Shown in pieces: positions 16,473 through 26,524 of a stretch of DNA of 64,000 bases (position 1 is its first letter; each line of letters opens with the position of its first letter). A model generated the notes under the pieces. It was not told where the DNA came from, searched no databases, and worked only from the letters and a program-made list of their open reading frames with translations. Source of the stretch: Kordia sp. (GTDB taxonomy: Bacteria > Bacteroidota > Bacteroidia > Flavobacteriales > Flavobacteriaceae); the NCBI RefSeq assembly GCF_022447245.1, contig NZ_JAKVBC010000002.1, positions 62,001 to 126,000 of the forward strand, written 5' to 3'. The position numbers were made by a program, and so were the translations under genes.

Positions 16473-18971
16473 ATGTTCAACTTTCTTAAAGGATTTACGG
16501 ATCATCATAAAAAAGCGATTGCCAAGCTATATGTAGCATCTAATTTTTCAGTGTATGATTTGGAAACTGAATTGCAGTCTTTTTATAAAAAAACTTCCCA
16601 AAATGAATTGACATTTAAAAGAATTACGAATGGTTTTACTGTAGATGTTGACATTCAAAATATTACTAAAAAGGAAATTATTACAACGACACGTTTACAG
16701 TTGTTGCAAAATGAAACCATTATTTATGTAGTTGCAGAACACATTGAAATTGATCTTTCTTCGTATCAAGAGACCAAAAAAGAGGCTAATTTTGACATGC
16801 GCAAACAAACTTTTTTTAAACATCTTCAACACTATTTGCTAAGACTACAAGACGATCATTTGTACGCACTAAAAAATCTGGAACAACTTCCTTTTGTTAC
16901 TTCCATAGATTTGGAGATACAAAATTTCATTTTTCACGTACTACAAGAAGAAGAATATATTCTCAGTATTTTGGGCGTAAGTGAAGTGAATATTGATACC
17001 GAAAAGTATCCCAAACTGGCAACATGGCATTTCGTATTGACTTCTGATCGTGTTTTTTTACTAGTAAAAGATGCAGAACGTAATTTCTTTGTCGTGAATG
17101 TTTCTAGCAAAAACTTTTCTATTCAAGAAAGAACAGGGAAAGATTTGATTAGCTCAGAAAAGATATCGTTCTATACCGAATTTATGAACGATACTGTATA
17201 TACACAATTGCTCCCTGTAGTAACCGCCAAAGGAAATCGTTTAGGTGTTTTTGGTGATGTTTTGGCTAACAAATACCATAAAAAAGAACAGCATTTACAA
17301 TTAGCTTCTCACCTATTTCAATTGCAAAGTATAACTTCAGATTTGCTCATAAATGAACTCAAAGCAGATTTGATTCCGTACTTAAAACGCTTGAAAGTTG
17401 TACATGAACAAAAAGAAGCTATTTTAAAAGTATTTGCTAAACATATTCCTATTCATAAAAGTTTTGGTTTCAATCTCGTTCAAGTTGTAACGGATTGGCA
17501 ACTTCCACTCTCTGAACAACGAAAGTTATTGGCTATTTTACAACCGTTTCAAGCAAAAGGATTTACCACACATACGATTTCTTTTCATGAACATGTACAT
17601 ACATTGTTTATTGAAACGGAGAAGAACGCAGAACGTATATTTGAGTTCAATTTGAACTTTGCAAAACATTTGAAAAATGCGAAACGATTTTCGGATGCAA
17701 TTTCTATATACAGAATGATTTATGCATCGCTTCCAGATGATAGTATTACCGATTTGTTACCAACAAAAACCACAAATATTTTTAATGGTGAAGGCGGTCG
17801 CCAATTGAAAGTTACCATTTTAGAAGCGATTTTGGAGATGCAACAAGAATTAAACGAAGATATTTCTGAAGCTATTCATGCATTGGCAGAATTGCAGCCG
17901 TTGGTTATGACAAGAATAGAAGCATTAATTATACATGAAAGTCAGCAGCACAAAGCAGTCATCATTAAAGAAATATTGCAAGCACAAACATTGACTATTG
18001 AAAATAATATTCCTGAAAATTCGTATCAACCCATAGAAAAAAAGGAAATTCTACAAGAAGTCGTACCAAGTTGTTTTAAAGAAGCAAAAGGTTTTTTTGA
18101 CGCTATGAACAATTTTATTGCCGCTTTAAATCCTCCAGATTATGAAGCTGTTATTTCTTTTTCTGATCGTTTAAACACAGAAAATCATCCTGAAATTTTG
18201 CAACGTATTACTGCAATTTGCAATGCCTTACAAATGGAGATTCCAGAATGCTATATTGGACGAGGGACGTATGCCAATGCTGTAATTGGTGTAGAAGGGA
18301 AACCTTCCTTTTTGATTATTGGCAACGATTTTTTAAATCCAAAAAGTATTCGGTATTTAGAACCAAATGCTTTGGTATTTTTGATTACGATAGAGTTGGC
18401 GCACATGTATTTTGAACACTCAAAAATTACCGCCACCGATGTTTGGCGTGGCGCAGCTGATAAAGGATTTAGTTTGGTAAATATGTTGTTAACCGTACTG
18501 CCTTTTGCAGGAAATATTGGAACTATTTTTGGAAATGTTTCGGATATTGAAAAGTATGGAAATATCCTGCAACGTGTAGAGCAAGTAGCCAATGTTGCTG
18601 AAAAAGGAAAAGAAGTAAAGGAGTTAAGCGAAAAATACAATTTGAATCCTTTTAGCAAAAAAGCAGCAACTGCAGATAGTTCTCAAAACCTTTTGATTAC
18701 TTCCCGTTTGATGGAGATTGTTGCCGATAAAGTTGCCTTACTTTTTTGTAATGATTTAAAAGCTGCCGCGAAAGGCTTATTAGTTGGCACCAAATTTTAT
18801 GAAGACTACCATCCGTTAATCCATCAACATGGAATACAAACTTTTCTATCACAAACGAATGCCAAAGATGAGTTCATGCATCAGGAGTTAATCATTCGTT
18901 TGAAGAGTCTGTGTAGTTTCTATTTGTCAGATACCTTTGAAGCTTTAAAACAACAATTACATTCCTCTTAA
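16473..18971 (+). CDS. Large protein with degenerate M48-like peptidase domain, 832 aa
   Basis: The first 500 residues are of unknown family, mixed alpha/beta, with no signal peptide. The last 300 residues resemble an M48 metallopeptidase: a segment before the metal site (IGRGTYANAVIGVEGKPSFL), then LITIELAHMYFEHSKI at about residues 636-651, and LMEIVADKVALLFCNDLKAA. In M48 enzymes the first is HExxH followed by a glycine-His and the second supplies the Glu ligand with an adjacent Asp. Here the first His is Ile (IELAH), so zinc binding and catalysis are probably lost. A hydrophobic stretch (about 669-690) may be membrane-associated. Regulatory or structural role possible. Confidence 0.6.
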   Translation: MFNFLKGFTDHHKKAIAKLYVASNFSVYDLETELQSFYKKTSQNELTFKRITNGFTVDVDIQNITKKEIITTTRLQLLQNETIIYVVAEHIEIDLSSYQETKKEANFDMRKQTFFKHLQHYLLRLQDDHLYALKNLEQLPFVTSIDLEIQNFIFHVLQEEEYILSILGVSEVNIDTEKYPKLATWHFVLTSDRVFLLVKDAERNFFVVNVSSKNFSIQERTGKDLISSEKISFYTEFMNDTVYTQLLPVVTAKGNRLGVFGDVLANKYHKKEQHLQLASHLFQLQSITSDLLINELKADLIPYLKRLKVVHEQKEAILKVFAKHIPIHKSFGFNLVQVVTDWQLPLSEQRKLLAILQPFQAKGFTTHTISFHEHVHTLFIETEKNAERIFEFNLNFAKHLKNAKRFSDAISIYRMIYASLPDDSITDLLPTKTTNIFNGEGGRQLKVTILEAILEMQQELNEDISEAIHALAELQPLVMTRIEALIIHESQQHKAVIIKEILQAQTLTIENNIPENSYQPIEKKEILQEVVPSCFKEAKGFFDAMNNFIAALNPPDYEAVISFSDRLNTENHPEILQRITAICNALQMEIPECYIGRGTYANAVIGVEGKPSFLIIGNDFLNPKSIRYLEPNALVFLITIELAHMYFEHSKITATDVWRGAADKGFSLVNMLLTVLPFAGNIGTIFGNVSDIEKYGNILQRVEQVANVAEKGKEVKELSEKYNLNPFSKKAATADSSQNLLITSRLMEIVADKVALLFCNDLKAAAKGLLVGTKFYEDYHPLIHQHGIQTFLSQTNAKDEFMHQELIIRLKSLCSFYLSDTFEALKQQLHSS

Positions 18972-18983
18972 AACTGTATACAT

Positions 18984-19469
18984 TTGAAAGATTCCTCAAC
19001 ACAATTAGACGAACCGTATTTGCTAACTATTGAAGAAGTAGTTCATGAAAAATTAAAACTTTTAGGTCTTAAAGATGGAGACACATTAATTGATTTAGGT
19101 TGTGGTGATGCCAGAACATTAATTGCTGCAACTAGGCTTGCAGACATTCGTTGTATTGGCTATGAAATTTTACCAAAAGCCTTAGCAACTGCCAAAAGCA
19201 ACATAGAAGCCTCTGGACTTACAGAGCGTATTGAAATTATTGAAAAAGATTTTTTGGAAGCGGATGTTTCTAAAGCCACAGCATTGATTTTATACCTAAC
19301 ACGAAACTCTTTAGGACAACTATCCCTAAAACTCGAAAATGAGCTTCCAAAAGGCACTAGAGTCATTACTCATGATTTTGATATTCCTGCATGGAAAGCT
19401 GAAAAAGTCATTAAATTTAAGTCTAAAGAAGCATTTTGGTTTACCTTTTATGTGTATTGCGTTAAATAA
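18984..19469 (+). CDS. Class I SAM-dependent methyltransferase, FAM173/ATPSCKMT-like, 161 aa
   Basis: TTG start 12 bp after the previous stop. An N-terminal YLLTIEEVVHEKL helix precedes the SAM-binding GxGxG-like motif I (LIDLGCGDARTL, residues 35-46), the acidic end of strand 2 (IGYEI) and a later strand followed by the post-motif residues THDFDIPAW. The order resembles FAM173-type lysine methyltransferases, with a short N-terminal helix in place of their membrane helix. The substrate is unknown. It may be co-transcribed with the 832-aa gene. Confidence 0.8.
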   Translation: MKDSSTQLDEPYLLTIEEVVHEKLKLLGLKDGDTLIDLGCGDARTLIAATRLADIRCIGYEILPKALATAKSNIEASGLTERIEIIEKDFLEADVSKATALILYLTRNSLGQLSLKLENELPKGTRVITHDFDIPAWKAEKVIKFKSKEAFWFTFYVYCVK

Positions 19470-19471
19470 TA

Positions 19472-21013
19472 TTAACGCGCATTTTTCTTTAAACCATTTT
19501 TGTTCAGAAGAATTAAAAACATTCCGATACCAAATCCGCTGAAAAGTCCTCCAAAATGCCCAGCATTGTCAGTTCCTGCTGAAAATATTCCTAGCAAGAG
19601 ACTTATTCCTCCAAACAAACCAAGCAACATCCAAAAATGAGAGCGATCGTATTTTGGAATTATTTTAAAAATTAAAAACGCTAACAACAAACCATACAAT
19701 CCAAAAATAGCTCCTGAAGCTCCTACACTTACTGTATTTTCATGCCAATAAATGCTCGCTAAACTTGCCAAAATCCCACAAACAATATAGATAAATACTA
19801 GTTTTACAGGACCAAGTATCTTTTCTAAAGAAACACCTCCTAAACCTATCCCAAATATATTTAAAAGCAAATGCATTAATCCTGCATGAATAAGCGTTGA
19901 TGTAAACAATCGCCAATACTCACCATGTAAGACTTCGGGCCTTCTGTTTCCTCCTATTTCTAACAATTCTTGAGGTGTTGGAGAGATAATATTTAATCCT
20001 GCAAAAATCATCCCTAGAAAAACAATCATATTTGCTAAAATTAATATTGCGGTTCCTTTGTATTCTCCTCTAGGATTTAAAAACACTAACAAATCTTTTA
20101 GATCATCTTCTTTTAAAGGCTTCTTCTGTCTATATCTTACCAATTCTTTTTTATCAATTTTCGGAATTACAATCATGATAAATATGATAAAAGAACCAAT
20201 AGCTAATGATCCAAAAACCCAAGGAAGAGACGTTTTAAATCGTTCTTCGAAAGCTTTTTTATGTGGAATTAGGATGATTTGTTCATTAAGTATTTTTACT
20301 GGATAATTTTCTTTGATTGCATTTAAAAAACCATCTTTATCATCAGAATATCCTAATTTTTCAAAATAGTTGACATCATGAAAATCGTATGAATTGAATT
20401 GCTTTCTAGAAACTTTTATAAAACTTCTGTACGCTTTATTTTTCCTACTTTCATTGCTTCTATTACTAATGTTTATGGAATATTTTATACCATACCAAAT
20501 ATTCTCTGCAGATTGAAAAGGAGTTGCAAAGTATAAGTAAAAGTCTAAATGTTCATTATGGCGACCTGAAACCCTTGCTGTTACATAAGAAGAACTTTCA
20601 TATTCATCAACTTAAAAGTTTTCTATTTTAAAGTATTTTTCATTTTTTAAATTTTTGATTTCTGAAATGTCAGCTACTTTTTTTAAGTCATAGGCGCTTC
20701 TAATAAGGTAATCTTGACTTGTGCATAATGGAATAACTATAGCGATAGCCATTGCGAATTGATATGCAAAATATCCACTACCTCTTTCACCTCGAATATT
20801 TAGAATTCTAACTCTTTTACGAAGGAAAACAATGATTACAATAATAGTAAGTGCAATTGGTACCCAAAAGGTAAGAAGTTTTTCTTTTAAGGGAAGTATT
20901 CCGAGTTCTACATCAAACAACCAACGAAAAATTCCATAAAATAAAATGGTTCCTATAGCTACTAGCAAAAAAGGAAGAAATACTTCTCTAATTTTTATGT
21001 TGAGATCTTTCAT
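19472..21013 (-). pseudogene. Rhomboid-family intramembrane serine protease interrupted by in-frame TAA at 20612
   Basis: The open frame from 21013 (MKDLNIKIREVFLPFLLVAI, two membrane helices) stops at TAA 20612-20614 after KIENF, but the same frame continues without another stop for 379 codons to 19472 (VDEYESSSYVTARVSGRHNE, then HLDFYLYFATP). The 3' half is the rhomboid core: HGEYWRLFTSTLIHAGLMHL, SVGASGAIFGLYG (catalytic Ser) and NAGHFGGLFSG (catalytic His), six helices. Total length is 513 aa plus the stop. A start at 20176 would give only the core; whether that is expressed is unknown. The N-terminal soluble domain is unusual for bacterial rhomboids but known in Bacteroidota members. Confidence 0.85.
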
Positions 21014-21163
21014 CTATATAAATAATGGGGAATTAAATGTGGGATGTTTTTCTTATGATCAACATAAGTTTAGTGGTTTTTACACATCTAATGTTACAGC
21101 AAACTATGATTAACTAGGAGTTTTATACTATTTTGAATTGTTAAAATTTATTTTCACTAAAAA

Positions 21164-21189
21164 AAGCCGCAATCTTTCGATTACGGCTT
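21164..21189 (-). terminator. Hairpin terminator of the membrane pyrophosphatase
   Basis: Inverted repeat AAGCCGCAATC / GATTACGGCTT with one mismatch and a TTTC/GAAA loop, followed by a run of seven T on the minus strand, 25 bp past the stop. Confidence 0.75.
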
Positions 21190-21213
21190 CTAGTAAAAAA
21201 ATATGTCGGTTTT

Positions 21214-23508
21214 TTATAGATTTTCTTCTTTCATTGTAACTACATTCAATGCAACCTCAGCTTCATTGGCTTCTTGTACATTTACTTGAATTACATTTTT
21301 ATCAACTTCTTCAGACATTGCATGATCTTCTCCTGTATGTCCTCCTAAGATTGGAGCAATTACCAATCCAATTAAACATGTTAATTTGATTAAGATGTTC
21401 ATTGATGGACCAGAAGTATCTTTGAATGGATCTCCAACAGTATCACCTGTTACAGCTGCTTTGTGTGCGTCAGAACCTTTATATGTCATTTCTCCGTTGA
21501 TTTCAACTCCAGCTTCAAATGATTTTTTAGCGTTATCCCAAGCTCCACCAGCGTTGTTTTGGAAGATTGCCCAAAGTACACCACTTACTGTAACTCCTGC
21601 CATATATCCACCTAGCATTTCTGCGATAGCTTTGTTTTCCATTCCGAATGCTAATGGTACAAACGCAATTGCTAATGGGAATCCGATAGTTAACAATCCA
21701 GGTAACATCATTTCTTTTAAAGATGCTTTTGTAGAAATTGCTACACATTTGTCATATTCTGGTTTCCCAGTACCTTCCATAATTCCAGCTATTTCTTTGA
21801 ACTGACGACGTACTTCGTATACCATTTCCATTGCTGCTTTACCTACTGCATTCATTGCTAACGCTGAAAATACTACAGGAACCATTCCTCCGACAAATAA
21901 CATTGCTAATACTGGCGCTTTAAAGATGTTAATTCCGTCAATTTCAGTAAAGGTTACATAAGCTGCAAATAATGCTAACGATGTTAAGGCTGCAGACGCA
22001 ATAGCGAATCCTTTTCCTGTTGCTGCTGTTGTATTACCAACTGAGTCTAAGATATCTGTACGCTCACGTACAATTGGATCTTGCTCACTCATTTCAGCAA
22101 TTCCTCCTGCGTTATCTGCAATTGGACCAAATGCATCAATTGCCAACTGCATAGCAGTCGTTGCCATCATAGCCGAAGCTGCCATAGCAACTCCATAGAA
22201 TCCTGCAAATGCATACGATGCCCAAATTGCTCCAGCAAATAATAATACAGAAGCAAATGTAGAAATCATTCCTGTTGCTAAACCAGCAATAATGTTGGTT
22301 CCTGCTCCAGTACTTGATTTTTGTACAATTTCTAAGATTGGTTTTTTACCTAATCCTGTATAATATTCAGTTACAGCAGAAATAACTCCACCTACAAATA
22401 GTCCAACTAAGGTAGCATAGAATACACGCATTGCAGAAATATCAACTTTTCCTTCTCCAAAGAACTCCATTTTCATAGTTTCTGGAAGCATATATGTACA
22501 TAATGCAAAACAAGCAACTGCTACCAATACAATTGACGTCCAGTTCCCGACATTCAACGCACCCATAACTTGTGCTTCTTTAGCATCGTTATTTTTAATT
22601 TTCACTAACATCGTTCCGATCACAGAAATGATGATTCCTGCACCAGCGATTGCTACTGGCAATAATACAGGTCCAATTCCACCAAATCCTTCGTTTGCGA
22701 TATTTCCTCCCATATCCTTAATGATATAGTTTCCTAATACCATTGCTGCTAATACCGTAGCAACGTAGGAACCAAATAAATCGGCTCCCATTCCGGCAAC
22801 GTCTCCTACATTATCTCCTACGTTATCTGCAATTGTAGCTGGATTACGTGGATCATCTTCTGGAATCCCTGCTTCTACTTTTCCTACTAAATCGGCACCA
22901 ACATCAGCTGCTTTTGTGTAGATTCCTCCACCAACACGTGCAAATAATGCGATAGATTCAGCTCCGAGTGAGAATCCTGCTAATGTTTCTAGTACAACAG
23001 TCATGTCACCTGTATTCGTCCAAGTTCCTCCCATAAAGTAGTGGAAGAATATTAGGAAGAAGGCTGTTAAACCTAAAACAGCTAAACCAGCTACTCCAAG
23101 TCCCATTACGGTTCCTCCTCCAAATGATATTTTTAAAGCATTCGGTAAACTTGTACGTGCTGCTTGTGTTGTTCTAACGTTCGTTTTAGTAGCGATTTTC
23201 ATTCCTATATTTCCTGCATACGCTGAAAATACGGCTCCGAAAATAAATGCGATTACGATCATCCAATGCGTTGTTGGGACAATAAATGAAACTCCTGCTA
23301 GTGCTGCACTTACTACAAGTACAAATATTCCTAACAGACGATATTCAGCATTTAAGAAAGCCAATGCTCCTTCGTAGATATGATCCGAGATCTCTTTCAT
23401 TGTTCCATCGCCTGCATCTTGTTTCATTACCCAAGATTTCTTGACAAGCATGTAGATTAAGCCTAGTGCTGCTGCAGCTAGTGGCATGTAAATCATCATT
23501 GATTCCAT
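21214..23508 (-). CDS. hppA: Sodium/proton-translocating membrane pyrophosphatase, K+-dependent type
   Basis: 764 aa from the ATG at 23508 (MESMMIYMPLAAAALGLIYM); a 17-codon open extension upstream is not conserved-looking. Pumps ions across the cytoplasmic membrane using pyrophosphate. Visible motifs: EGIPEDDPRNPATIADNVGD with the substrate-binding Asp cluster, DNVGDNVGDVAGMGADLFGS, and GNTTAATGKGFAIASA. An Ala in GNTTAA (rather than Lys) marks the K+-dependent group; many of these pump Na+, but the ion is not settled here. The C-terminus is a Glu-rich tail. The soluble pyrophosphatase gene follows the same strand 120 bp upstream of this gene. Confidence 0.95.
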   Translation of the reverse strand: MESMMIYMPLAAAALGLIYMLVKKSWVMKQDAGDGTMKEISDHIYEGALAFLNAEYRLLGIFVLVVSAALAGVSFIVPTTHWMIVIAFIFGAVFSAYAGNIGMKIATKTNVRTTQAARTSLPNALKISFGGGTVMGLGVAGLAVLGLTAFFLIFFHYFMGGTWTNTGDMTVVLETLAGFSLGAESIALFARVGGGIYTKAADVGADLVGKVEAGIPEDDPRNPATIADNVGDNVGDVAGMGADLFGSYVATVLAAMVLGNYIIKDMGGNIANEGFGGIGPVLLPVAIAGAGIIISVIGTMLVKIKNNDAKEAQVMGALNVGNWTSIVLVAVACFALCTYMLPETMKMEFFGEGKVDISAMRVFYATLVGLFVGGVISAVTEYYTGLGKKPILEIVQKSSTGAGTNIIAGLATGMISTFASVLLFAGAIWASYAFAGFYGVAMAASAMMATTAMQLAIDAFGPIADNAGGIAEMSEQDPIVRERTDILDSVGNTTAATGKGFAIASAALTSLALFAAYVTFTEIDGINIFKAPVLAMLFVGGMVPVVFSALAMNAVGKAAMEMVYEVRRQFKEIAGIMEGTGKPEYDKCVAISTKASLKEMMLPGLLTIGFPLAIAFVPLAFGMENKAIAEMLGGYMAGVTVSGVLWAIFQNNAGGAWDNAKKSFEAGVEINGEMTYKGSDAHKAAVTGDTVGDPFKDTSGPSMNILIKLTCLIGLVIAPILGGHTGEDHAMSEEVDKNVIQVNVQEANEAEVALNVVTMKEENL

Positions 23509-23564
23509 ATTGTATTTTGTTTGGTTTGTTAATTTGAGGCATAAATGTAACAAAATCAAGCAGA

Positions 23565-23598
23565 AAAAAAAACCTTCTAAATCGCTTTAGAAGGTTTT
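23565..23598. terminator. Hairpin terminator after ppa
   Basis: AAAAAACCTTCTAAA, loop TCGC, TTTAGAAGGTTTTTT. It is 29 bp beyond the ppa stop on the minus strand and upstream of the membrane pyrophosphatase, so the two pyrophosphatases are probably separate transcripts or attenuated. Confidence 0.8.
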
Positions 23599-23627
23599 TT
23601 ATGAATTATTTATTTTGCACGAAACTT

Positions 23628-24155
23628 TTAAATAGTAAAGTCGCCATTTGTTTTGTGTTCACTAGCTTCATAACGCGCAATACATTTATCTACAATTTCA
23701 TACGCTTCTTCGGCATTTCCCCAACCACCAACATCAACTTTTTTCTTTTCTAAATCTTTATATACTTGGAAAAAGTGTGTAATTTCTTTGATTCTGTGCG
23801 GATTTAAGTCTTCAATATCTTTATAGTTATTCCAAATTGGATCACTTACAGGAACACAAACGATTTTTTCATCTGGTCCTTTTTCATCTGCCATGTGGAA
23901 TACACCAATTGGTTTTACTTCCATTACACACATTGGAAACGTAGGTTCTGTTCCTAAAACTAATACATCTAATGGATCGCCATCTAATGCTAATGTTTCT
24001 GGAATAAACCCATAATCACCTGGATACATCATAGAAGAGAACAACATTCTATCGAATCGAATCTTCTTTAAATCAAAGTCATATTCATATTTATTTCTAC
24101 TTCCTTTTGGAATTTCTATCAGTGCATCAAAAGTTACTCTTTCTTTCGCTGTCAT
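23628..24155 (-). CDS. ppa: Inorganic pyrophosphatase, family I
   Basis: 175 aa, the usual bacterial length. Hydrolyses pyrophosphate to phosphate in the cytosol with Mg2+. Typical active-site features: IEIPKGSRNKYEYD, MMYPGDYGFIPETLALDGDP (with the PxDxD-like cluster DGDPLDVLVL), and KIVCVPVSDP. The C-terminus YKDLEKKKVDVGGWGNAEEA is characteristic of the family. It has its own promoter and a terminator and lies next to the membrane pyrophosphatase. Confidence 0.96.
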   Translation of the reverse strand: MTAKERVTFDALIEIPKGSRNKYEYDFDLKKIRFDRMLFSSMMYPGDYGFIPETLALDGDPLDVLVLGTEPTFPMCVMEVKPIGVFHMADEKGPDEKIVCVPVSDPIWNNYKDIEDLNPHRIKEITHFFQVYKDLEKKKVDVGGWGNAEEAYEIVDKCIARYEASEHKTNGDFTI

Positions 24156-24191
24156 ATCGTCAATTATTATGCATTTTTCTTAAAACGGCTG

Positions 24192-24222
24192 CAAATTTAT
24201 GCAAAACACTTTGACTGACCAA
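24192..24222 (-). promoter_or_regulatory. Flavobacterial promoter of ppa
   Basis: On the minus strand: TTG (24222-24220), 20-bp spacer, then TAAATTTG (24199-24192), a good match to TTG-N19-TAnnTTTG. The ppa ATG is 37 bp downstream. Confidence 0.75.
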
Positions 24223-24617
24223 TGAAGTAGCTTTAATATTTTATTAGATTTTCATCATTATTATGTAACAATACATTATTTCTCCGTACAATTAAGATAT
24301 ACGTGTTTAAATTCGATCTAAATCAGATATCAAAAAAAGTATAAATTACAGTAACTAACTCTGAATAAACTATTAAACAAGGCTATTACTTGCATAAATT
24401 TTCCACTTTTTTTAATAGAATTTTTGTAGTATTTTTAGACTATCATTTAAGTTTTCATAAATGAATCTACTCCTTTTTATATTTTAGCAAAAAAAGCTTT
24501 AGAGTATTTTAGTATTAAAACGCGTTTTTGTTTGATCATTTACTAAATGAATGTGTTCGTTCGTTTCGATTTTTTTTAATTTTACACTAAACCTAAAAAC
24601 CATTATTCATAAAATTT
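24223..24617. other. Gene-free stretch before the first TPR-AraC regulator
   Basis: About 395 bases between divergent ppa and the TPR-AraC gene. No gene on either strand. No confident promoter for the regulator was seen. Confidence 0.6.
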
Positions 24618-26417
24618 ATGTTGATTTCCCCTATGATGAGAATGTACTGTTTGGTCGTTTTCTTGCTGACAGGATTTTGTTTGTCTGCGCAAGAGAACAC
24701 TTTTAAAATTCCAGATTCTTTGAAAACAAAATCCTTTGAAGAACTCAAGAAACAGTTTTATAATTATGAGTATAAAGATTTGGTCATTACACAAACATAT
24801 GCGCAGGCAATGCTTGAGTTAGCATTACGAAACAATAATGCATCTCAAATTCATCAAGCAGAACATTATACCGCAAGAATTTCTACTTCATTAGGGAAAA
24901 AAGAGAAAGCGTTAAAATTTATAGAGAAAGCTCTTTTACATAGCCAAGAGGACAATGACAGCGTATATATCATAAAAAACTTATACTTAAACGGTAAGAT
25001 TTATGCTGATTATGGTGAGTATGAAAAAGCGATTGATTATTATGTAACCGTTTGTGATTTACTAAAAAATGATCCAGATCAGACAAAGTATCACATGATT
25101 TCACATAATATCGCATTGATAAAAAATCAAATTGGTGATGTTAGAAATGCTGTAGAACGTTCTAAAAAAAACTTACACTATTTTCAGTCACAAGGAGCAA
25201 CTGCTTCCCATAAAAATATAATCAACAGTTATTTACTTTTAGTGAGTGCTTACAGTAAACTTGCGATAAAAAATCAAATCAAGCCATTACGTAAAAAAGT
25301 ATATTTAGATTCTTCCATGATTTATATTAATGAAAGTATCGATAAAACGATTCAATATAATGACAAGGAAGCTTATATAATTTTGCTAGTAAGTAAAGGC
25401 ATTAATTATTATGAACTTGAGCAATACGATCGTTCGTTAAAAAATTTAAACGAGGCAGAACAGCTAAGTAATAGGTACAATATTTTTGTAAAACTTCCTA
25501 TGATTCATTTGTTTCAAGGAAAAGTCTACTATAATTTAGGTCAATTCGACAATGCTATTTTATATTCAGAAAAAGCAACCGCAGCCTCTAAAACTTATAA
25601 AATAGATTTGCCATATTTTCAAGAAATTTTAATACTGTTGGCAAAATCATACGAGCAAGTTGGTGATACAGCAAATGCTATTAAATACTATAAACTCTTT
25701 TCAAAAAAGCATGAGCAAAATGATTTATTAAAAAATCAAAATAACAAATCACTTTATGAAAAATATGATATTCCTTCACTAGAAAATAAAATTAAGAGCC
25801 TTGAAAATAAAACAGATGAAATAGGCACCAAATACAAGTATGTTAAGTATATAGCTTGGTCATTGATATGTTTATTATTAGCCTTTGTTTTCTTTTACAC
25901 CAAAAGACAATATCAATATAAAAGACGATTTGAAAAATTATTAGTTCAAATTGACACTTTAGAAAAGAAGCAGCAAGAAAGCTTACAAAAAGAAGATTCA
26001 AAATCAGAAGTTGACACAAAAGTAACCACTAAAAAACAACCAAAAATTGCAGATGAAAAAGTGGTTGAAATTTTGAATCGTTTGAAAAGATTTGAAGAAA
26101 AAGAGCAATTTCTCAGCAACAAATGCACTCTTAACTATGTTGCCAAAAAAGTAAAAACCAATAGCACTTATTTTTCTATTGTTTTACAAAAACACAAAAA
26201 GAAAAAATTTGTACAATACATATCAGATTTACGGATAGAATACGCTTTACAACGATTAAAAAATGACTCTATATTTCGTTCATTTGACGTAAAATCAATA
26301 GCGAAAGAAGTAGGTTTTAATACTTCCGAATCATTTTCAAAAGCTTTTAAAAAACGAACTGGCATCTACCCTTCCTTCTTCATAAAAAACCTTGAAAAAC
26401 TGAAAGTTAACTCATAA
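24618..26417 (+). CDS. Membrane-anchored TPR/AraC-type transcriptional regulator, 599 aa
   Basis: Signal peptide or N-terminal anchor (RMYCLVVFLLTGFCLSAQ; starts at 24618, 24633 or 24636 are all possible), TPR repeats over about residues 45-390 (AEHYTARISTSLGKKEKALK; IDYYVTVCDLLKNDPDQ; SEKATAASKTYKIDLPYFQE), one membrane segment at about 412-430 (IAWSLICLLLAFVFFY), a Lys/Glu-rich linker and an AraC-type double helix-turn-helix at about 470-595 (LRIEYALQRLKNDSIFRSFD; VGFNTSESFSKAFKKRTGIY). TPRs would face the periplasm and the DNA-binding domain the cytosol: a one-component membrane sensor. It precedes two leader peptides by 107 bp and has a 581-aa paralogue at 27320. Confidence 0.85.
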   Translation: MLISPMMRMYCLVVFLLTGFCLSAQENTFKIPDSLKTKSFEELKKQFYNYEYKDLVITQTYAQAMLELALRNNNASQIHQAEHYTARISTSLGKKEKALKFIEKALLHSQEDNDSVYIIKNLYLNGKIYADYGEYEKAIDYYVTVCDLLKNDPDQTKYHMISHNIALIKNQIGDVRNAVERSKKNLHYFQSQGATASHKNIINSYLLLVSAYSKLAIKNQIKPLRKKVYLDSSMIYINESIDKTIQYNDKEAYIILLVSKGINYYELEQYDRSLKNLNEAEQLSNRYNIFVKLPMIHLFQGKVYYNLGQFDNAILYSEKATAASKTYKIDLPYFQEILILLAKSYEQVGDTANAIKYYKLFSKKHEQNDLLKNQNNKSLYEKYDIPSLENKIKSLENKTDEIGTKYKYVKYIAWSLICLLLAFVFFYTKRQYQYKRRFEKLLVQIDTLEKKQQESLQKEDSKSEVDTKVTTKKQPKIADEKVVEILNRLKRFEEKEQFLSNKCTLNYVAKKVKTNSTYFSIVLQKHKKKKFVQYISDLRIEYALQRLKNDSIFRSFDVKSIAKEVGFNTSESFSKAFKKRTGIYPSFFIKNLEKLKVNS

Positions 26418-26451
26418 AAACACACGTCTATTTTTTAAAAAACAGACTTAT

Positions 26452-26459
26452 TATCTTTG
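26452..26459 (+). promoter_or_regulatory. Flavobacterial -7 element TATCTTTG before the tandem leader peptides
   Basis: TATCTTTG fits TAnnTTTG, 65 bp before the first peptide ATG and 35 bp after the regulator stop. No TTG at the -33 distance, so activator dependence is plausible. The AraC-type regulator just upstream is the natural candidate activator. Confidence 0.4.
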
Positions 26460-26524
26460 GGTAAAACCATACTTTTAATGTATTTTGGAGACATAACTTA
26501 AGAAATTTATTAATTTGTATTAGT

